Shown here piece after piece: positions 46,560-58,136 of a DNA stretch of 64,000 nucleotides. Within the stretch, counting starts at the first letter, position 1; each line of letters begins with the position of its first letter. The position numbers were made by a program, and so were the translations under genes. This DNA comes from Podospora pseudoanserina (lineage: Eukaryota; Ascomycota; Sordariomycetes; Sordariales; Podosporaceae). The notes under the pieces were generated by a model that had not been told where the DNA came from, ran no database searches, and saw nothing but the letters and a program-made list of their open reading frames with translations. The stretch covers positions 2,046,001-2,110,000 of the forward strand of contig NW_026946671.1 of assembly GCF_035222485.1 (NCBI RefSeq). The letters run 5' to 3'.

Positions 46560-48113
46560 TGTGAGCCAAGTAAAACAACTTGCTGAACCAAGGCTGCGGC
46601 CAACCCCAGCGACACCATGCCGGTCTGAATCAGTAGGCCAGTGTGGTAACCGCTTGATATGTCATTGGCTCTGTATTACCACGTCCCCATCATCATTCCA
46701 GTGTTGGCGCTCATCACCCACATGGCGATGCTGATGCTCCTCTCTTGAGGGTCGTGGCAGTTGAGCTGGAGCCAGGTGTTGCGAACTGGATGATATCCGA
46801 CAGCAAATGCATTAATCACTGTCCACAAACCCCAACGGCTCCCTGTACCAACACCGGCCTGCAGCGATCTCCCAGCTACCAAGGCTATGAGATAGCATAG
46901 CTAACCGGCAACGACAGGCAGCCCTCGCTTGTTGGTTGCGTCGCTAATGGCGGCCAGTGTAAAATGCTAACAGAGGAGCTGGGGAAGCCCCGGCGGCGGC
47001 GAGGGCGTTGGCAGTTATCCTATCAAAGCCAAAGCTTCTGTTTGTCAGGACAGTGTGTCAGTTGGTGAGAAATTCCGTGTCGGCTTCAAAGGTCACCAAA
47101 GGGAGCTCACATAATAATAGACGGCGTACACGTCGTCAACGGTGACCAAGTCGAAAAGATACAAAACGTCAAAATGAAATGCAGCTACCTCCTCCAATGC
47201 TTCACCATCTTCCACACCACAGCTAGCGGTATATGGCCCTTGGGCTTCCCATCTGTCAAATCCAACCCGTCACCATCTCTCACCAACCTGCCCTGCAGGA
47301 TTTCCCGATCTTTCTCACTAAATACCACCAGACCCCTCCCAACCAACAGCTTCGTCTCCCCAGGTGATCCAGGCAACAAGAAAAAGAACAATCCTCTCAC
47401 ACAAAAACGTAAACAGCCCCTCCAGCAAGAAAAGCCACTGCCAATCTCTCAACCCATGACGACCACTCAGCTTCAAAATCCCAGACGCCAATAGAGGGGA
47501 GAGAGCATTCCCGCCAAACATGCCAATAAAAAAGACGGCTACTCGACGTGTGCGTTTGCGGGAGGTGTACCAAGTAGAGATGGTGTAGATACTTCTCGGG
47601 ATATATCCCGACTCGGCAAGACCCAGACATAGCCTAGAGGCAAGATAGTCCGCTCGGTTGGTGATGAGGATTTGCAGGGTTCCAACTAGGCCGAAGAAGA
47701 GGATTTGGGAGAAGATCCACTTTCTGGGGCCGAGCTGATGCATACAGAAGTTGCTTAAGTCAATATCAACTGGGGGAATGGGGGGGTTGGGAAGATGACC
47801 TTTTGGAGTATCATGTTACTTGGGATTTCCAACACGACAGTGTCCAGGAATAGGAGCTGGCTCCCGAGGTTGATGGTGTCCTGGTCGAGGTTGGAGCGCT
47901 CGGCGAAACCGTCGGTGAGGGTGCTGGCGAGGTTCATGGCGGTCGAACTGGAAGACCAGGAGGCCGAGCGTGAGGAGCGGGAGGACGGTGTGGTCGATTT
48001 TGCGGCGGGTGGACTTTTCTTCTGACGGTGACCACTATGGAATTTTTGGGTCAGAAGAGGAGTCGGAGCTGTTTGGGGATGTGGTTGCGAGGGAAAGTGT
48101 TTTGTCCCCTAGA
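46560..48113 (-). pseudogene. Dal5-type MFS transporter (allantoate permease family), decayed
   Basis: From an ATG near 48113 the frame reads MIILGDKTLSL, hits a TAG about 30 codons in, then continues as RRKIDHTVLPLLTLGLLVF, the usual start of Dal5-family anion:cation symporters. A frame change near 47937 leads into MNLASTLTDGFAERSNLDQD and VVLEIPSNMILQK, then LGPRKWIFSQILFFG and ESGYIPRSIYTISTWYT in the next frames. The C-terminal part is recognisable as WLQLNCHDPQERSISIAMW and MSANTGMMMGTW (about 46676-46765). With the stop, at least two frame changes and a poorly conserved middle, it is not a working carrier. The family moves organic anions such as allantoate or vitamins across the plasma membrane with protons. 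Confidence 0.8.
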
Positions 48114-48818
48114 ATGATCATTGTGTTATGCTTGAAAACTATCACGCCAGAGAGCTGACCTGGCTAGCATGAGCACTCAGAGATTGACAGTTATATCTCG
48201 TAGAAGAACCCAGAGAACACAACAGTTGTTATTCCTCGAGAAAACGACCTGATCTGATCAAACAAACCAAATAACTCGCTCTATTATTCTACCACTCATT
48301 AACATCAAGGTACAAAGCCAAAACTCTACTGGTCAAGATCCCGATGGTGGTCACTAAATAAGGCAGTGTTGCTTCTCTTCATTGCTGACTCCGAAGGTGT
48401 GCATGCAAGAGTATCTTGCCATCCGTAAAGTTATGCCACCTTGACGGCATCTTCAACGTACCACGACTCCAAAAGGAGATCTTGCCCCATGTGCTTACGC
48501 CTCCAACAAAAGCCCGCGGCATATGCATGCAGTCATCTTTTTGGGGTATGTCATGAAGTAATGGAAGTCTTACCCAGTTGGAGAAACCGAGATTTTATAA
48601 CAGAAGAGAAATGGATGACCGTTCGCTGTCCAAGCATCAACAGCAGCGGAGAAAACAGAACATAACACGGGAGGGGAAAAGGGGCAAAAAGGGGCTGCAC
48701 AATTAAATTATCCACTCTTATGCAAAAATATTATGCAAATGCACAGACCACTCACATCATCCATCATCAGTGCATCACATCATGCTTCGTATCTGTCAAC
48801 TCCGTCATGTCGGCCTCA
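48114..48818. other. Intergenic, 3' flank of the LaeA-like gene
   Basis: About 700 bp. No supported gene. The part nearest 48819 should be the 3' UTR of the methyltransferase. Confidence 0.35.
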
Positions 48819-50157
48819 TCAGAGCTCCGGGGGAGGGGGGCCAGGGCTTCGGCCGCTGATGAAGCGGTAGATGGTGATCAGTCTCAGATCTCTACTGCGG
48901 AACTCCCGCTTGACGCCCTCAATCAGGACCTGGCACTGCTGTTCGGTGTATGAATGCACGCGGGTGAAGAGTGCAGGGGTGTGAGAGGCCACCGACATCT
49001 GCATGTGCAGTTGCTCGAAGCGGCCCAACTCCTTCAGATGAGGGTCCTTGGCCCAGGGTCCAATGGGAATCTATCCATGCCGCCGCCGATGTTAGTAAGC
49101 ATGATCAGGTATCACAACGACGTCAACGTCGCGAGCAGGGAGCCGCTCTTACCCTGATGACCTTCTCCTGGACGTCTTCAAAGCCCGCATCGATCATCCA
49201 TTGCTTGTGGCGGTTGGCCACGTTGATTTGCTTGCCAAACATTTTGCTGGCATCATCCAGCTTGGTTACCCATTCCTTGGTCCAAGGCGCCCTGTCGAAG
49301 CTGTCGTCGTCGCTGAAGATCCAGGCATCGTATTCTTGCATTTCACAGTAGCCGCCTGGCTTGAGGTGCGTCCTCACCTGGCGATAGAATCGACCCCAGT
49401 CAGCAACGGTACCGCCGAGGGCACGCCCGTGGATGTAGTCGAACGCCTCGTCTGGCCTGTACGTCCACTCGTCTTCGTAGTCGTCGACGTGGAAGCGGCA
49501 GTTGCCGGGCACCCATTCGGGTTGAATGGGGCTCAAATCAACGCCAAATACAGACGCACGAGGGTGCTGGTCAGCAATATCCATAGCCCAAATACCGGTG
49601 CCGCAGCCGAGATCCAAGATCCTGTAATCGCTGCCGGAATCCGACTCGTCTGGAACATTCAAGGGCGCCGTGTACAAGCTTCCATGGAGTAGGAGAAGCC
49701 AAATGTGGTGTTGGAGATCAAGGCGCTCTTGTTCATCCTCGTCGTTGGGCAAGACATACTGCCCCGAGCGATAGGCATGGTACCGACGACCGTTCTCATA
49801 GACATAGTTTGTGATGGACGAGGTGATGGATCCGGTGCGGGACGAGCCGTCTAGGGAGACGTAAGCCGAGTCGGCATCATAGTTGTCTTCGGCGCCCTCG
49901 TCGTGCTGCAGGCAAGGACGCAAAGAGTCGCGTTAGTCACCGGCATGCAGGTTTCGAAGGACGGAAGCAGTGAGCATCTGGCATCAACGTACATCGATTT
50001 CGAGGTGAGGGTGGTCTGGTTCATCGGCAGGGCCTTGCTGCAAATCCCCTGGACTTGTCACATCCTTTGATGCTGTTGGTGACTCCGGCGGCTTCCCAAA
50101 GGCCGCGGCAGAGCCAGACCCGCTATTAGCAGCGGGTTTGGCGGGGCTATCAGACAT
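48819..50157 (-). CDS. SAM-dependent methyltransferase, LaeA-like
   Basis: Predicted 389 aa from exons 50157-49993, 49905-49153 and 49070-48819 (introns of 87 and 82 bp). The first exon codes a disordered Ser/Pro/Asp-rich head. The core shows YVYENGRRYHAYRSGQYVLP, a segment typical of LaeA and its relatives, then the SAM-binding motif I, ILDLGCGTGIW (about residues 151-161), FGVDLSPIQPEWVPGN, the acidic DDYEDEW and a late LKPGGYCEMQE. LaeA itself is a global regulator of secondary metabolism within the velvet complex; many paralogues of this size modify other substrates, so the role here is open. Probably nuclear or cytosolic. The gene is divergent from the NmrA-like gene at 51210. Confidence 0.88.
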
Positions 50158-51209
50158 TGGAATGGCGTAGCTCTAGCACGAAGGATGGGGAGAAAGTGAG
50201 AAACTCGTGGGACCCCAGTTTGGCAGCGTTACTTCTTTGTCTTCAGGTTTGTCTGGCCGGCGATGATCTGCCGAAAGGATCGGGAGAGCAAGGTATCGGG
50301 GGGACGAACACTCGGGACAGACGGCGGACCCAATTCATATGGGCCCCTTCCCCTTCCGAGAGCCCCTCCTTGGTCTGGCTGGCCCAGACATGTGTTGTTT
50401 CTCGTTTGTACCCGAACCCCTGGGCTCGTGGGCTCATGGGCTCGCTTGGGAGGCGGATTGCGTATTTTTTCCCTTGGACAAATTCGTGGCTGCGTGGTTC
50501 CAGCTGGCCGTGGTCCCAGCAGTAAGGTCTGACACCCCGCCGTTCCCACCTGCCGAGACGAACCAAGGGCCTGCCATCCCGGATCAGGGGGTGTTTTGCT
50601 CCGCTAGCCTCCGCTAACCTCCGCTAGCTGCACCTGTCCCACGCGCTACACCCGCACAAGCAGCTGCCAGCCGAGCGCCGGCTTCCGCGCTATCACTTCA
50701 CCACATCCCATCACACAACTCCACTCAAGAAGACGAGTTCCACATCACAGGCCGCACCCAAAATGCTACCCAAGTTCTGGTTTGTACCGAGCCGGGTATG
50801 TCTCTCTCACTCGGGGACCGTTGCCTGTTGCGGGAAGTGTGCTCCCATGTCGAAGGCCACCGTGAAGGACGATCCAAGGATGCCTTTCTTCTTCAGGGGC
50901 CCAAAAGGGGCGAGGCACTGAGGGAATACCTACGCCCAGGACTCGAGAGAGGGGAAGGGGGTCTTGACAGATGATTGGAAACGGAAGACGAAGTGGATTG
51001 CTTCTTTAATTCGGGCCCCCTCCTTGAACCGGCGGACTGGGACCTGGAAATGAACCTGTTTATCGGCCGGGGGGCCTTTTAAAGATATCTTTGTTTGCTC
51101 GTCCTGGCTTGTGACTTATCTCCTGCTTCCTGTCGCTTGATCTGACTGATCACCTACCGACACTGCTCTCTCTATCCCCCTCTCTCTTCGTTTCATCCTC
51201 ATCTTCAAC
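50158..51209. other. Divergent promoter region, methyltransferase / NmrA
   Basis: About 1.05 kb, locally GC-rich (50.3-50.65 kb). A CA-rich leader with an ATG at 50764 and a GTATGT 33 bp later looks like a short first exon, but no continuation could be found. The 60 bp before 51210 are CT-rich and fit the NmrA gene leader. Confidence 0.4.
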
Positions 51210-52352
51210 ATGGCCAACGTTCAAAAAAAGCTCATCGTGGTGTTGGGTGCCACCGGTAACCAGGGCGGTGCCGTTGCCCGCCGTTTTCTCCAGGACCCGC
51301 AATACGCCGTTCGCGGCTTGACCCGCAATGTCTCGTCGCCCGCAGCACAGGCCCTCAGGGAGCTCGGGGCCGAAGTGGTGGCGGCCGAGCTGGACGACGT
51401 CGAATCTCTCAAGAAGGCCTTCAAGGGCGCCAACCTCATTTTCAGCGTGACACAGTACTGGGAGCCCTTCTTCCGCCCTGACTGCCGGGCCAAGGCGGAG
51501 GAGCTCGACATCACCTGCCGCAAGTACGCCTATGATGTTGAGGTCCAGCAGGGCAAAAACATTGCCGACGCTGCGGCCACTGTGGTTGACACTCTGGTGG
51601 ATAACGGCTTCCTGGTATCGACCCTGAGCAGCGCGCGGAAGTGCAGCAAGGGCAAGTTCCAGGACCTATACCACTTTGACTCCAAGGCCGATGTGTTCCC
51701 CGACTATGTTGTTCCCAAGTATCCCGAGTTGGCGGCCAAGATGTCGTGTATTCACACCGGCTTCTTCACCACCAGTCACAATATCCTGCCCGACTCCTAT
51801 TTTGCCAAGGTGAGCCACCACTCGTCGGTCCGAAGAAGGAGAAATACTGATGATTGTGGCAGCAATCCGACGGGAGCTTCCAGATGCGCTTCCCCTGTAA
51901 CCCAGACAAGCTGGTTCCCCAGCTGGACGTGAACCGTGACACTGGCAACTTTGTGTATGCCGTCTCCCAGATGCCGCCTGGAAAGGCCTACATGGCTGGG
52001 GAGTATCTGAGCTTCAGGGATTGGGCGGCTGCGTGGGGTCGGGTAACTGGGGCCACCATCGAGTATAAGGAGGTAACGATTGACGAGATGGTGGCCGAGA
52101 CTCCTGACAAGGCCTGTGGACTGGAGGTTGCTCTCATGTATTCGTATTCGTCCGATCCGGGGTACGATGGTGGGATGGAGCTGTTGACAGCTGAAGATAT
52201 CCAAAAGGTGAGAACGAGCCCTGCTTTCTTTGGTTTGCAAATGTGGAAGAAAAATACTGACCAGATAAATTTAGGCGGGCATCGATTGCCCGATCACGAC
52301 GGTGGAGGAATCTCTGGCAAAGCAGGACTTTTCCAAGTATTTCAGCAAATAA
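51210..52352 (+). CDS. NmrA-like family protein
   Basis: Predicted 340 aa from exons 51210-51809, 51863-52207 and 52275-52352 (introns of 53 and 67 bp). The N-terminus has the NAD(P)-binding motif VLGATGNQGGAVARRF (about residues 11-26) with the GATGNQGG form typical of the NmrA/HSCARG group. Other family parts are GLTRNVSSPAAQAL, ANLIFSVTQYWEPFF and MPPGKAYMAGEYLSF. Proteins of this group bind dinucleotides and often act as redox or nitrogen sensors rather than enzymes (NmrA itself restrains the GATA factor AreA). Cytosolic. It faces the LaeA-like gene head to head. Confidence 0.9.
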
Positions 52353-52805
52353 AAAGAGAACAATATCAGGTAGCTAGCAATGACAAGATCAAGCAATAAA
52401 AGAAGAGATAGACAGCTACAGCAACCAGAGATGCGTTTGTCAAGTGCCTGGAGCTGCAGTTGGTGTCAAACGCAACGAGTGGGGTGACTGCCCGGCCTGA
52501 AAAGCAGGACTAATTTACCTTACCTACTTTTTCTCCGGACTATTGTCCAGGTTAGTTTTTATTGTGCTCTCAATTTCTTGCAACGTAGCGAATTCATCCC
52601 CAGCCACTTGCACACCATTTCCTGAAGCCTTTGGCCATGATTCCAGTTTGCAACGCGACTACATTACCTTTCGCCGCACCCTCACGCAACCTCAAAATCA
52701 TGTCGGTTGCTGAAGCGACCTTCTTCTCTCAATCTTTTTCTTTCCCACCACGTCACACCTGCGACTGCGACTGAGACCGCCCTCGTTTCGGCTCCAACAT
52801 TGAAA
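52353..52805. other. Intergenic before the J-domain array
   Basis: About 450 bp; 3' flank of the NmrA-like gene and leader of the first J-domain gene. A frame open from 52707 runs into it but has no extra domain. Confidence 0.35.
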
Positions 52806-54153
52806 ATGTCTTCACCAAACAAAAGACTCCAGCATTACAACATGCTTGGAGTTCGCCCAGATGCGACTTCTGCTGACGTCAAGAAGGCATACCATCGAAT
52901 GGCTCGCCTGAGGCATCCCGACAAGCATGGCAACTCTGCCGCTGCCACAGCGGACTTTCAGGAGGTATGTCCTGTTTCCCAGAGATGCTGCATGGTACCA
53001 GGTACTAACTGTTTGATAGTTGCAGCAAGCCTACGAGATTCTCTCTGACCCCAAAGCAAGGCATACTTACGACCAGACCATCGCCACCAAGCTGTTGAGG
53101 ACAGAGCAGGCGCGGCGCAAGTATGCCGAGCTCCTTGATCGTGTACAACGGGATTCGGCAAGGGTACAGCCCACTGTCGACTACAAACGGCGGCTCTTTG
53201 AAGCGTTCACCTTTCGGCTGAAACAAAAGCAACGGGCCTACGATGTTGCACAACGGCGTATCATCGACGCGAAGGCTTTTGTTGTCATCAGCGATGATGA
53301 CAGCGACGAGCCAGCCCAACCTCCTCAAAGTGATACCCAACATGCTTCGACAGGCGAGATGCCCCCTCAAACTGTCCAAGATCTCGCTCTTGCCAAGCGA
53401 GACCACCAAAAGGCGACTGCGGACATGCGAGACGCTGAAACCAACTGGAAAAGACTGAAGGAGGAGGTGGACGTCCTTTTGGACAAGGTTTGGAGCTCAG
53501 AGAAGGAATGCGCAGAGCTGGAAAAGGAACACAACCCCCGCTGGCAGGACAGTCAAACAGCACAGATACTAAGCCAGCTTTCTTTTCATGGTGGTCCTCA
53601 AACTATGTCACAAGGGCGTCCGTCGCAGTATGAAGCTTCTCAGTATCCTCCAAACCCATCGCCCACCACGCCGCCACCACGCTCACATCGACAGAGGTCA
53701 TCCGAAGCCCTACCGACCTTCTCTCCTCGTCCATCCTACAGCTCTACTAGGCCACCGCCAGGCCAGGAACAGCACTATCAGCGGGCGAGATCTTTTTCAT
53801 TTCATGGATCAAACTTCCGACACCCTTCGCCTCCCCAGCCACCTTGGCAACATCACCAGCGGCCGATGGCAACTCCCCACCCTTTCGGGGCGATGGAAAC
53901 TGAGATCAAGATACTGAGGACGTTTCTCGCGGAGAAGAACAGGATTGTGAACAGTCTACTTCAGAAGAACCTTGCTCTGGAGGATGAGGTCCAACGGCTG
54001 AGGCGCATGTTGGACCAAGCGAACAACTCACTAGTGCACAAAAATGGCGACGTGGAACCGACAACCAGGAAGAAGAGGGGAAGGCCGAGGAATGATACTC
54101 GCGATTCTGATAACACTGATGGCAGAGGGCCTAAGGCTGCCAGGACGGGTTGA
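52806..54153 (+). CDS. J-domain (DnaJ/Hsp40) protein 1, coiled coil and AT-hook-like tail
   Basis: Predicted 430 aa from exons 52806-52964 and 53020-54153 (55-bp intron, phase 0). The J domain spans about residues 8-70, with HPD at 37-39, the motif that stimulates Hsp70 ATPase. The intron falls 14 residues after HPD, before LQQAYEILSDP. After it come a helical region, VVISDDDSDE (hydrophobic core followed by acid, like a SUMO-interacting motif), a second coiled coil (about 185-230), a long Pro/Ser/Gln-rich disordered part, a third coiled coil (about 360-405, ending LRRMLDQANN) and KKRGRPRND, an AT-hook-like core. No zinc-finger or C-terminal substrate domains of class I/II, so class III. Likely nuclear. 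First of four tandem J-domain genes and the most intact together with the second. Confidence 0.88.
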
Positions 54154-55475
54154 AGCACAGCTGTGGCATGGACAGCATCTCGGGATATAGCACTGCAGCT
54201 GGGCTTGGCTTGCTGGATATGGACCTCGGAATTTGGGTCACCAACTTAGCGCTGCACTCAAGGTGTGCAATATTAGCATTATAAAGCACATATTGATAGT
54301 ATTCTTCATCATTTCCCATCATGGCCTGTAATTATGTTACTGTACTATCATCTTTTAAGGCTATATACTTCGTCGTTTTTGATACCCTTTGAAGCTCATG
54401 AACAATGACCTTCGTAACTTTTGATTGGGTGTCTATTCATGTTTGCTATGTTGCGATTAAGTTCATAGCGTTGAGCTCTTTTCTTTCTTTCTTTCTAGGT
54501 TTGTGTGCTCTCTTAGAATATCTGCCGTATAACTCAGGTACCTGAAATAACTTCAAGGTTCTTTAAGTTTTAAACGAACTTTAAACTAAGGTAAGGAATA
54601 TAGGTTCATATTGCAATGCAATAGATAGTGCTACTGAAGGTTTCTCATGATGTGGGATGCCTTTGGATTGTGGAATATTTGTATACGGTATTTTGGTTTC
54701 TTGATTGAAAACGAGCCATGATTTTCAAGATACGCAGGTTTGGCCTTTTTAAAATCAAAACATTATCTGAGTTTTGGATAATTCAAAGGTCAGATAATTC
54801 CGCCATTTTAAGTTGGTCCTTTTACGAGCAGATGCTGATAAATGAAGTGGAACTTATATATGAATTAGCTACAATACATACAGCAATATATATATTGTAT
54901 TACTGTACTTTGCTTTCACTGTAGGCTAAGATCTTGCAAGGAGTAGCTTTAAAACTTTCACTAAATAGAAAAACAAACTCAACATTATCATAAGCCTCAA
55001 TGTGTTACATATGTAGGAGGATGGCATAATATATCATTTGGTTTCAGATGCCGACAGTGACTTGGAAGTGGAAGAAGGCGGTACCATACATCAATGGGCA
55101 ACTTGAGATGGAATGAGCGGCCGAGGCACATTATAATTAGAGGTACAGGAAGCCAATGCTTTTGAACGGCTTCTAACCAAGGCCTTCTTTGGGCTGCAGT
55201 TCTCCTTTTTTCTTCTTTTTTTTTAAGCTGAGGTCGAGACAATAGGTACAACGGCAGTTGCGACTTCATCGTTCTGGATAGGTACCATACTTGTCTATAA
55301 CTTCTTTCCTGGCTTCATCTATCAAATATGTTCTTTGCCTGGCAACTAGCTTGCAATTACACTGAAGCACGTCAGCAATTTGACCGACAGCTCCTTCGCC
55401 TTTGTTCGCGGCTTTTTCTCTCATCACGAATCATTCTAGAAGGTCATATCTCTCTTCCATCAGAACACCCTGAAA
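54154..55475. other. AT-rich intergenic between J-domain genes 1 and 2
   Basis: About 1.3 kb, clearly richer in A+T than neighbouring genes (54.5-55.0 kb above all) but without the strict TpA pattern of the RIP blocks. No gene supported; the 68-codon frame at 54718-54924 is probably chance. Confidence 0.4.
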
Positions 55476-56618
55476 ATGGACTCATCGGGGTGGAAAAATG
55501 CTAAAATGATCCGCCTACGATTATTTTACGCCACGCTTGAAATCCTGTCGACAGCCGACACAGCTGAAATCAAGAAAGCTTATAAAAGTCTCTGTCTTCG
55601 TTATCATCCGGACAAAAATCTGAGTACCCAAGCCAGAGCGACCCGAGAGTTCCAAAAGGTACGTCAATGCTAAGGAGCCAGCTGCTTGTGGAAAGAGAAA
55701 ACATTGGATAACATGCAAATTCTGATACAGCTTCAAGATGCCTATAACGTCCTGATTGATCCAGAGGAGCGTTCGTCATACGATGATAAAGTCCTCCAGA
55801 CCTACATGCGGTGGCTTGAGTGCAGAATGGAACGCATCACGTCTTGCCTGGCCTGTGAAACCGACCTCGACACAGCGCAGAAGACAGAGCTTTCGGCTCT
55901 TGAAGATCTTCAAACCCACCTTCAACTCGAGTTAGGCAGTGTTACCAAGTTGATCACAAACAGCAAGAGTCCTTCTTCAGGTCGCACCCTAAGCGACATT
56001 CGGATATGCAGAGACGGCGGGCTCAACAAAGCTAAGGAACGGTTCCAAATTGCTGCCCCGGGAGCCGCTTCGTTGGAAGAGAGCAGGCTAGCTGCCTTCA
56101 CAAGTCTAAACTCCAGCACGACTCACTGTAACAATCTGAGATACGAACTCACAGGCGACTCTGAGGCTTGGGGGAATGGGTGGGATAAGCATGCAGGCCA
56201 GGATCGAATGACCCTTAAAAAGGAGCTTGAGCAGATAAAGACCGAAATCGGGGTCATGTCATTGAAAAGGAAGGAGAGAAATCTCGAGGCTGCATTGTCA
56301 GAGCTAACGAGTGTTAGGGAGGAACTGCTACGTTGCCAGGTAGCCAATGCTGTATATGCTGCGAGGGAAACAGTGATGAAGCAACGGACTATGGAGCTGG
56401 AAAGGCAAAACTTGAAGCTGGTCAACACAGCTACCCTCCTGAATACTGCAAGGGCTCAGCTGATCAGCAAGGACATGACACTCAAGACACTTGGCGCCGA
56501 GAACACAAAGCTCAAGAAGATGGTGTCGGATTACAACAACAGTATGGGCATACTTGAGACTAGCTTTCAGAAGGTCGAGGAGACTACCAACAACTTGGCG
56601 ATTGGAGCGCTGCTTTAG
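55476..56618 (+). CDS. J-domain protein 2 with long coiled coil
   Basis: Predicted 356 aa from exons 55476-55658 and 55731-56618 (72-bp intron, phase 0, 15 residues after HPD). J domain about residues 15-80 with YATLEIL, HPD at 44-46 and LQDAYNVLIDPEERSSYDD. The remaining 270 residues are mostly helical and charged, with a strong coiled coil from about 215 to 350 (for example KRKERNLEAALSELTSVREE). It lacks the AT-hook-like tail and the acidic motif of protein 1. No signal peptide or membrane segment. Class III J protein, whose client is unknown. The tail does not resemble that of protein 1 beyond being coiled-coil, while the J domain and intron position do. Confidence 0.85.
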
Positions 56619-57380
56619 TCGAAGGATGAGCAGGGAAGACGAGATGCTGGTCCAGCAATCGACGAGCTCAGCGTTGATAAACGGACTCGGACCGCTGCGA
56701 GCATTTGTGAGCCGCCGAAAACAGGGGAAGAAAGCGCGTCAACAAGGACTTGGATGAGTTGCTCTCGGAGGATTGGTAGGTAGTAAGGTTGCTCTTAGAG
56801 CTTCTATCCTGTGGGCCGGGCCACAGTTGGTTGGGTTTAGATAGGTTTTCTGTTCTCGGGAGTAGTTCTTCCTAGAGTTTCACAATATGAACACTTTTTT
56901 CGATTCTGCTTGGGCGCTCGCTCCCCCAGGTCTACTGCTAGTAACACCAAGAAACCTGACACAAGCAACAAGGTCTGAGTCTGATGAGGACTGAACCCAA
57001 AGATACATTGTGGATACGTAGATGGGGTCGCTAGGTACCCAGGTAGGCAGATAGGCACTTTATACCTTCTTTGTTGATATCCAGCTTCTTGTACCTACCT
57101 TACTTATTTCTCTAAGAGAACCGTTATCAGAGTGGGTAATAACCTCTTCCCAAAGATGGGATGGAATCTCGAGCATATCTTTGTGGCCCTAGGCATCAGT
57201 AAAAGAAAGAAATCACAGCTTGTTATTTTCTTCTCCGAGACCTCCCACACAGCTTCAAACTCTTTTCGGAGTGGCCGCTAAGCACTTCACACTTCCATTG
57301 AGCTGCCTCAATGACCGGAGGCACTCACGGAACAGGAGCACTAGTACAACAAATCAAACTGTCATCGTAGAATCCTCAAC
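56619..57380. other. Intergenic between J-domain genes 2 and 3
   Basis: About 760 bp. Nothing besides 3' and 5' flanks. The CT-rich stretch near 57225-57300 and the CATCGTAGAATCCTCAAC before 57381 look like a leader. Confidence 0.35.
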
Positions 57381-58136
57381 ATGTCGCGGCCTGCGGTGCC
57401 TGTAGCCGAGCTGCATTACTACACGACTCTCGAAATCACACCATCCGCGACCAAGGACGAGATCAAAAAATCATACAGACAGCTGGCGTTGATTTGGCAC
57501 CCGAATAAGCAGCAGTCGCTCTTCGAGCACCAGCCTGGCGAAAAGTTCAAGAAGGTATCACATTGCGTTCTTCATGGATGGTCTTTGTACTTGCACTAAC
57601 CAACAATCTCCAGATTCACAATGCATACGAGATTCTATCCGACGACAGGGCGTGGAATCATTGTGATAAGACCATCCAGCCGACTCTGCCACATCGAGAG
57701 GATAATGAAAAAAGGACGCGACAAGCTTTCGGCCCTAAGCAAGAAGCAGAAAAGCGAATGGCGCAAGTTGAAGGCGACAATCACTAGCTTGAAGGAAGAG
57801 CACTCCAAGCTTGAGCTGGAGTGCGAGCTGAAGGGGCCCTTGATTAGCAGAGCAGGCCAAAAGCCATCAGAAGGATTAGATCAAGGCGGGAATCAATTTC
57901 AACATACAACAGCCCAAAAGCCATCCCCGGTTCACTGCAATCAAGCTAAGAATGGAGATTACTGTGCCCACCCGGATCCGTCAACTCACCTGGAGGAAGA
58001 ATTGTCAAGACCATTCTATTGGAACCAGACACAAGAGCTAGTCTACAGCCGCCCAACTGAACCAGCATCTAACGACAAAGAAGCAAGTGACGACGACGAC
58101 GACGTGGAGATAGTGATGGTGAGATGCGTGAACTGA
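57381..58136 (+). pseudogene. J-domain gene 3, HPD changed to HPN and frame broken
   Basis: Exon 1 (57381-57554) and exon 2 from 57614 are joined by a 59-bp phase-0 intron at the family position. The J domain reads HYYTTLEITPSATKDEIKKS with HPN at 40-42 in place of HPD, and CDK where YDK is usual at the end of helix IV. The spliced frame ends at 57787 after 115 codons. The frame beside it stays open to 58136 and continues in the style of the family, with ERIMKKGRDKLSALSKKQ, a coiled coil and an acidic SDDDDDVEIVMV end. So a single-base shift near 57690 separates the J domain from its own tail. Either a pseudogene or, less likely, a gene for a truncated 115-aa protein. The HPN change alone would abolish Hsp70 stimulation in known J proteins. 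Confidence 0.72.

Noticed and set aside
41775-52352. Secondary-metabolite gene cluster (FMO, LaeA-like methyltransferase, NmrA)
   Set aside because: No polyketide synthase, peptide synthetase, terpene cyclase or dedicated transcription factor in the interval; the only transporter is broken.
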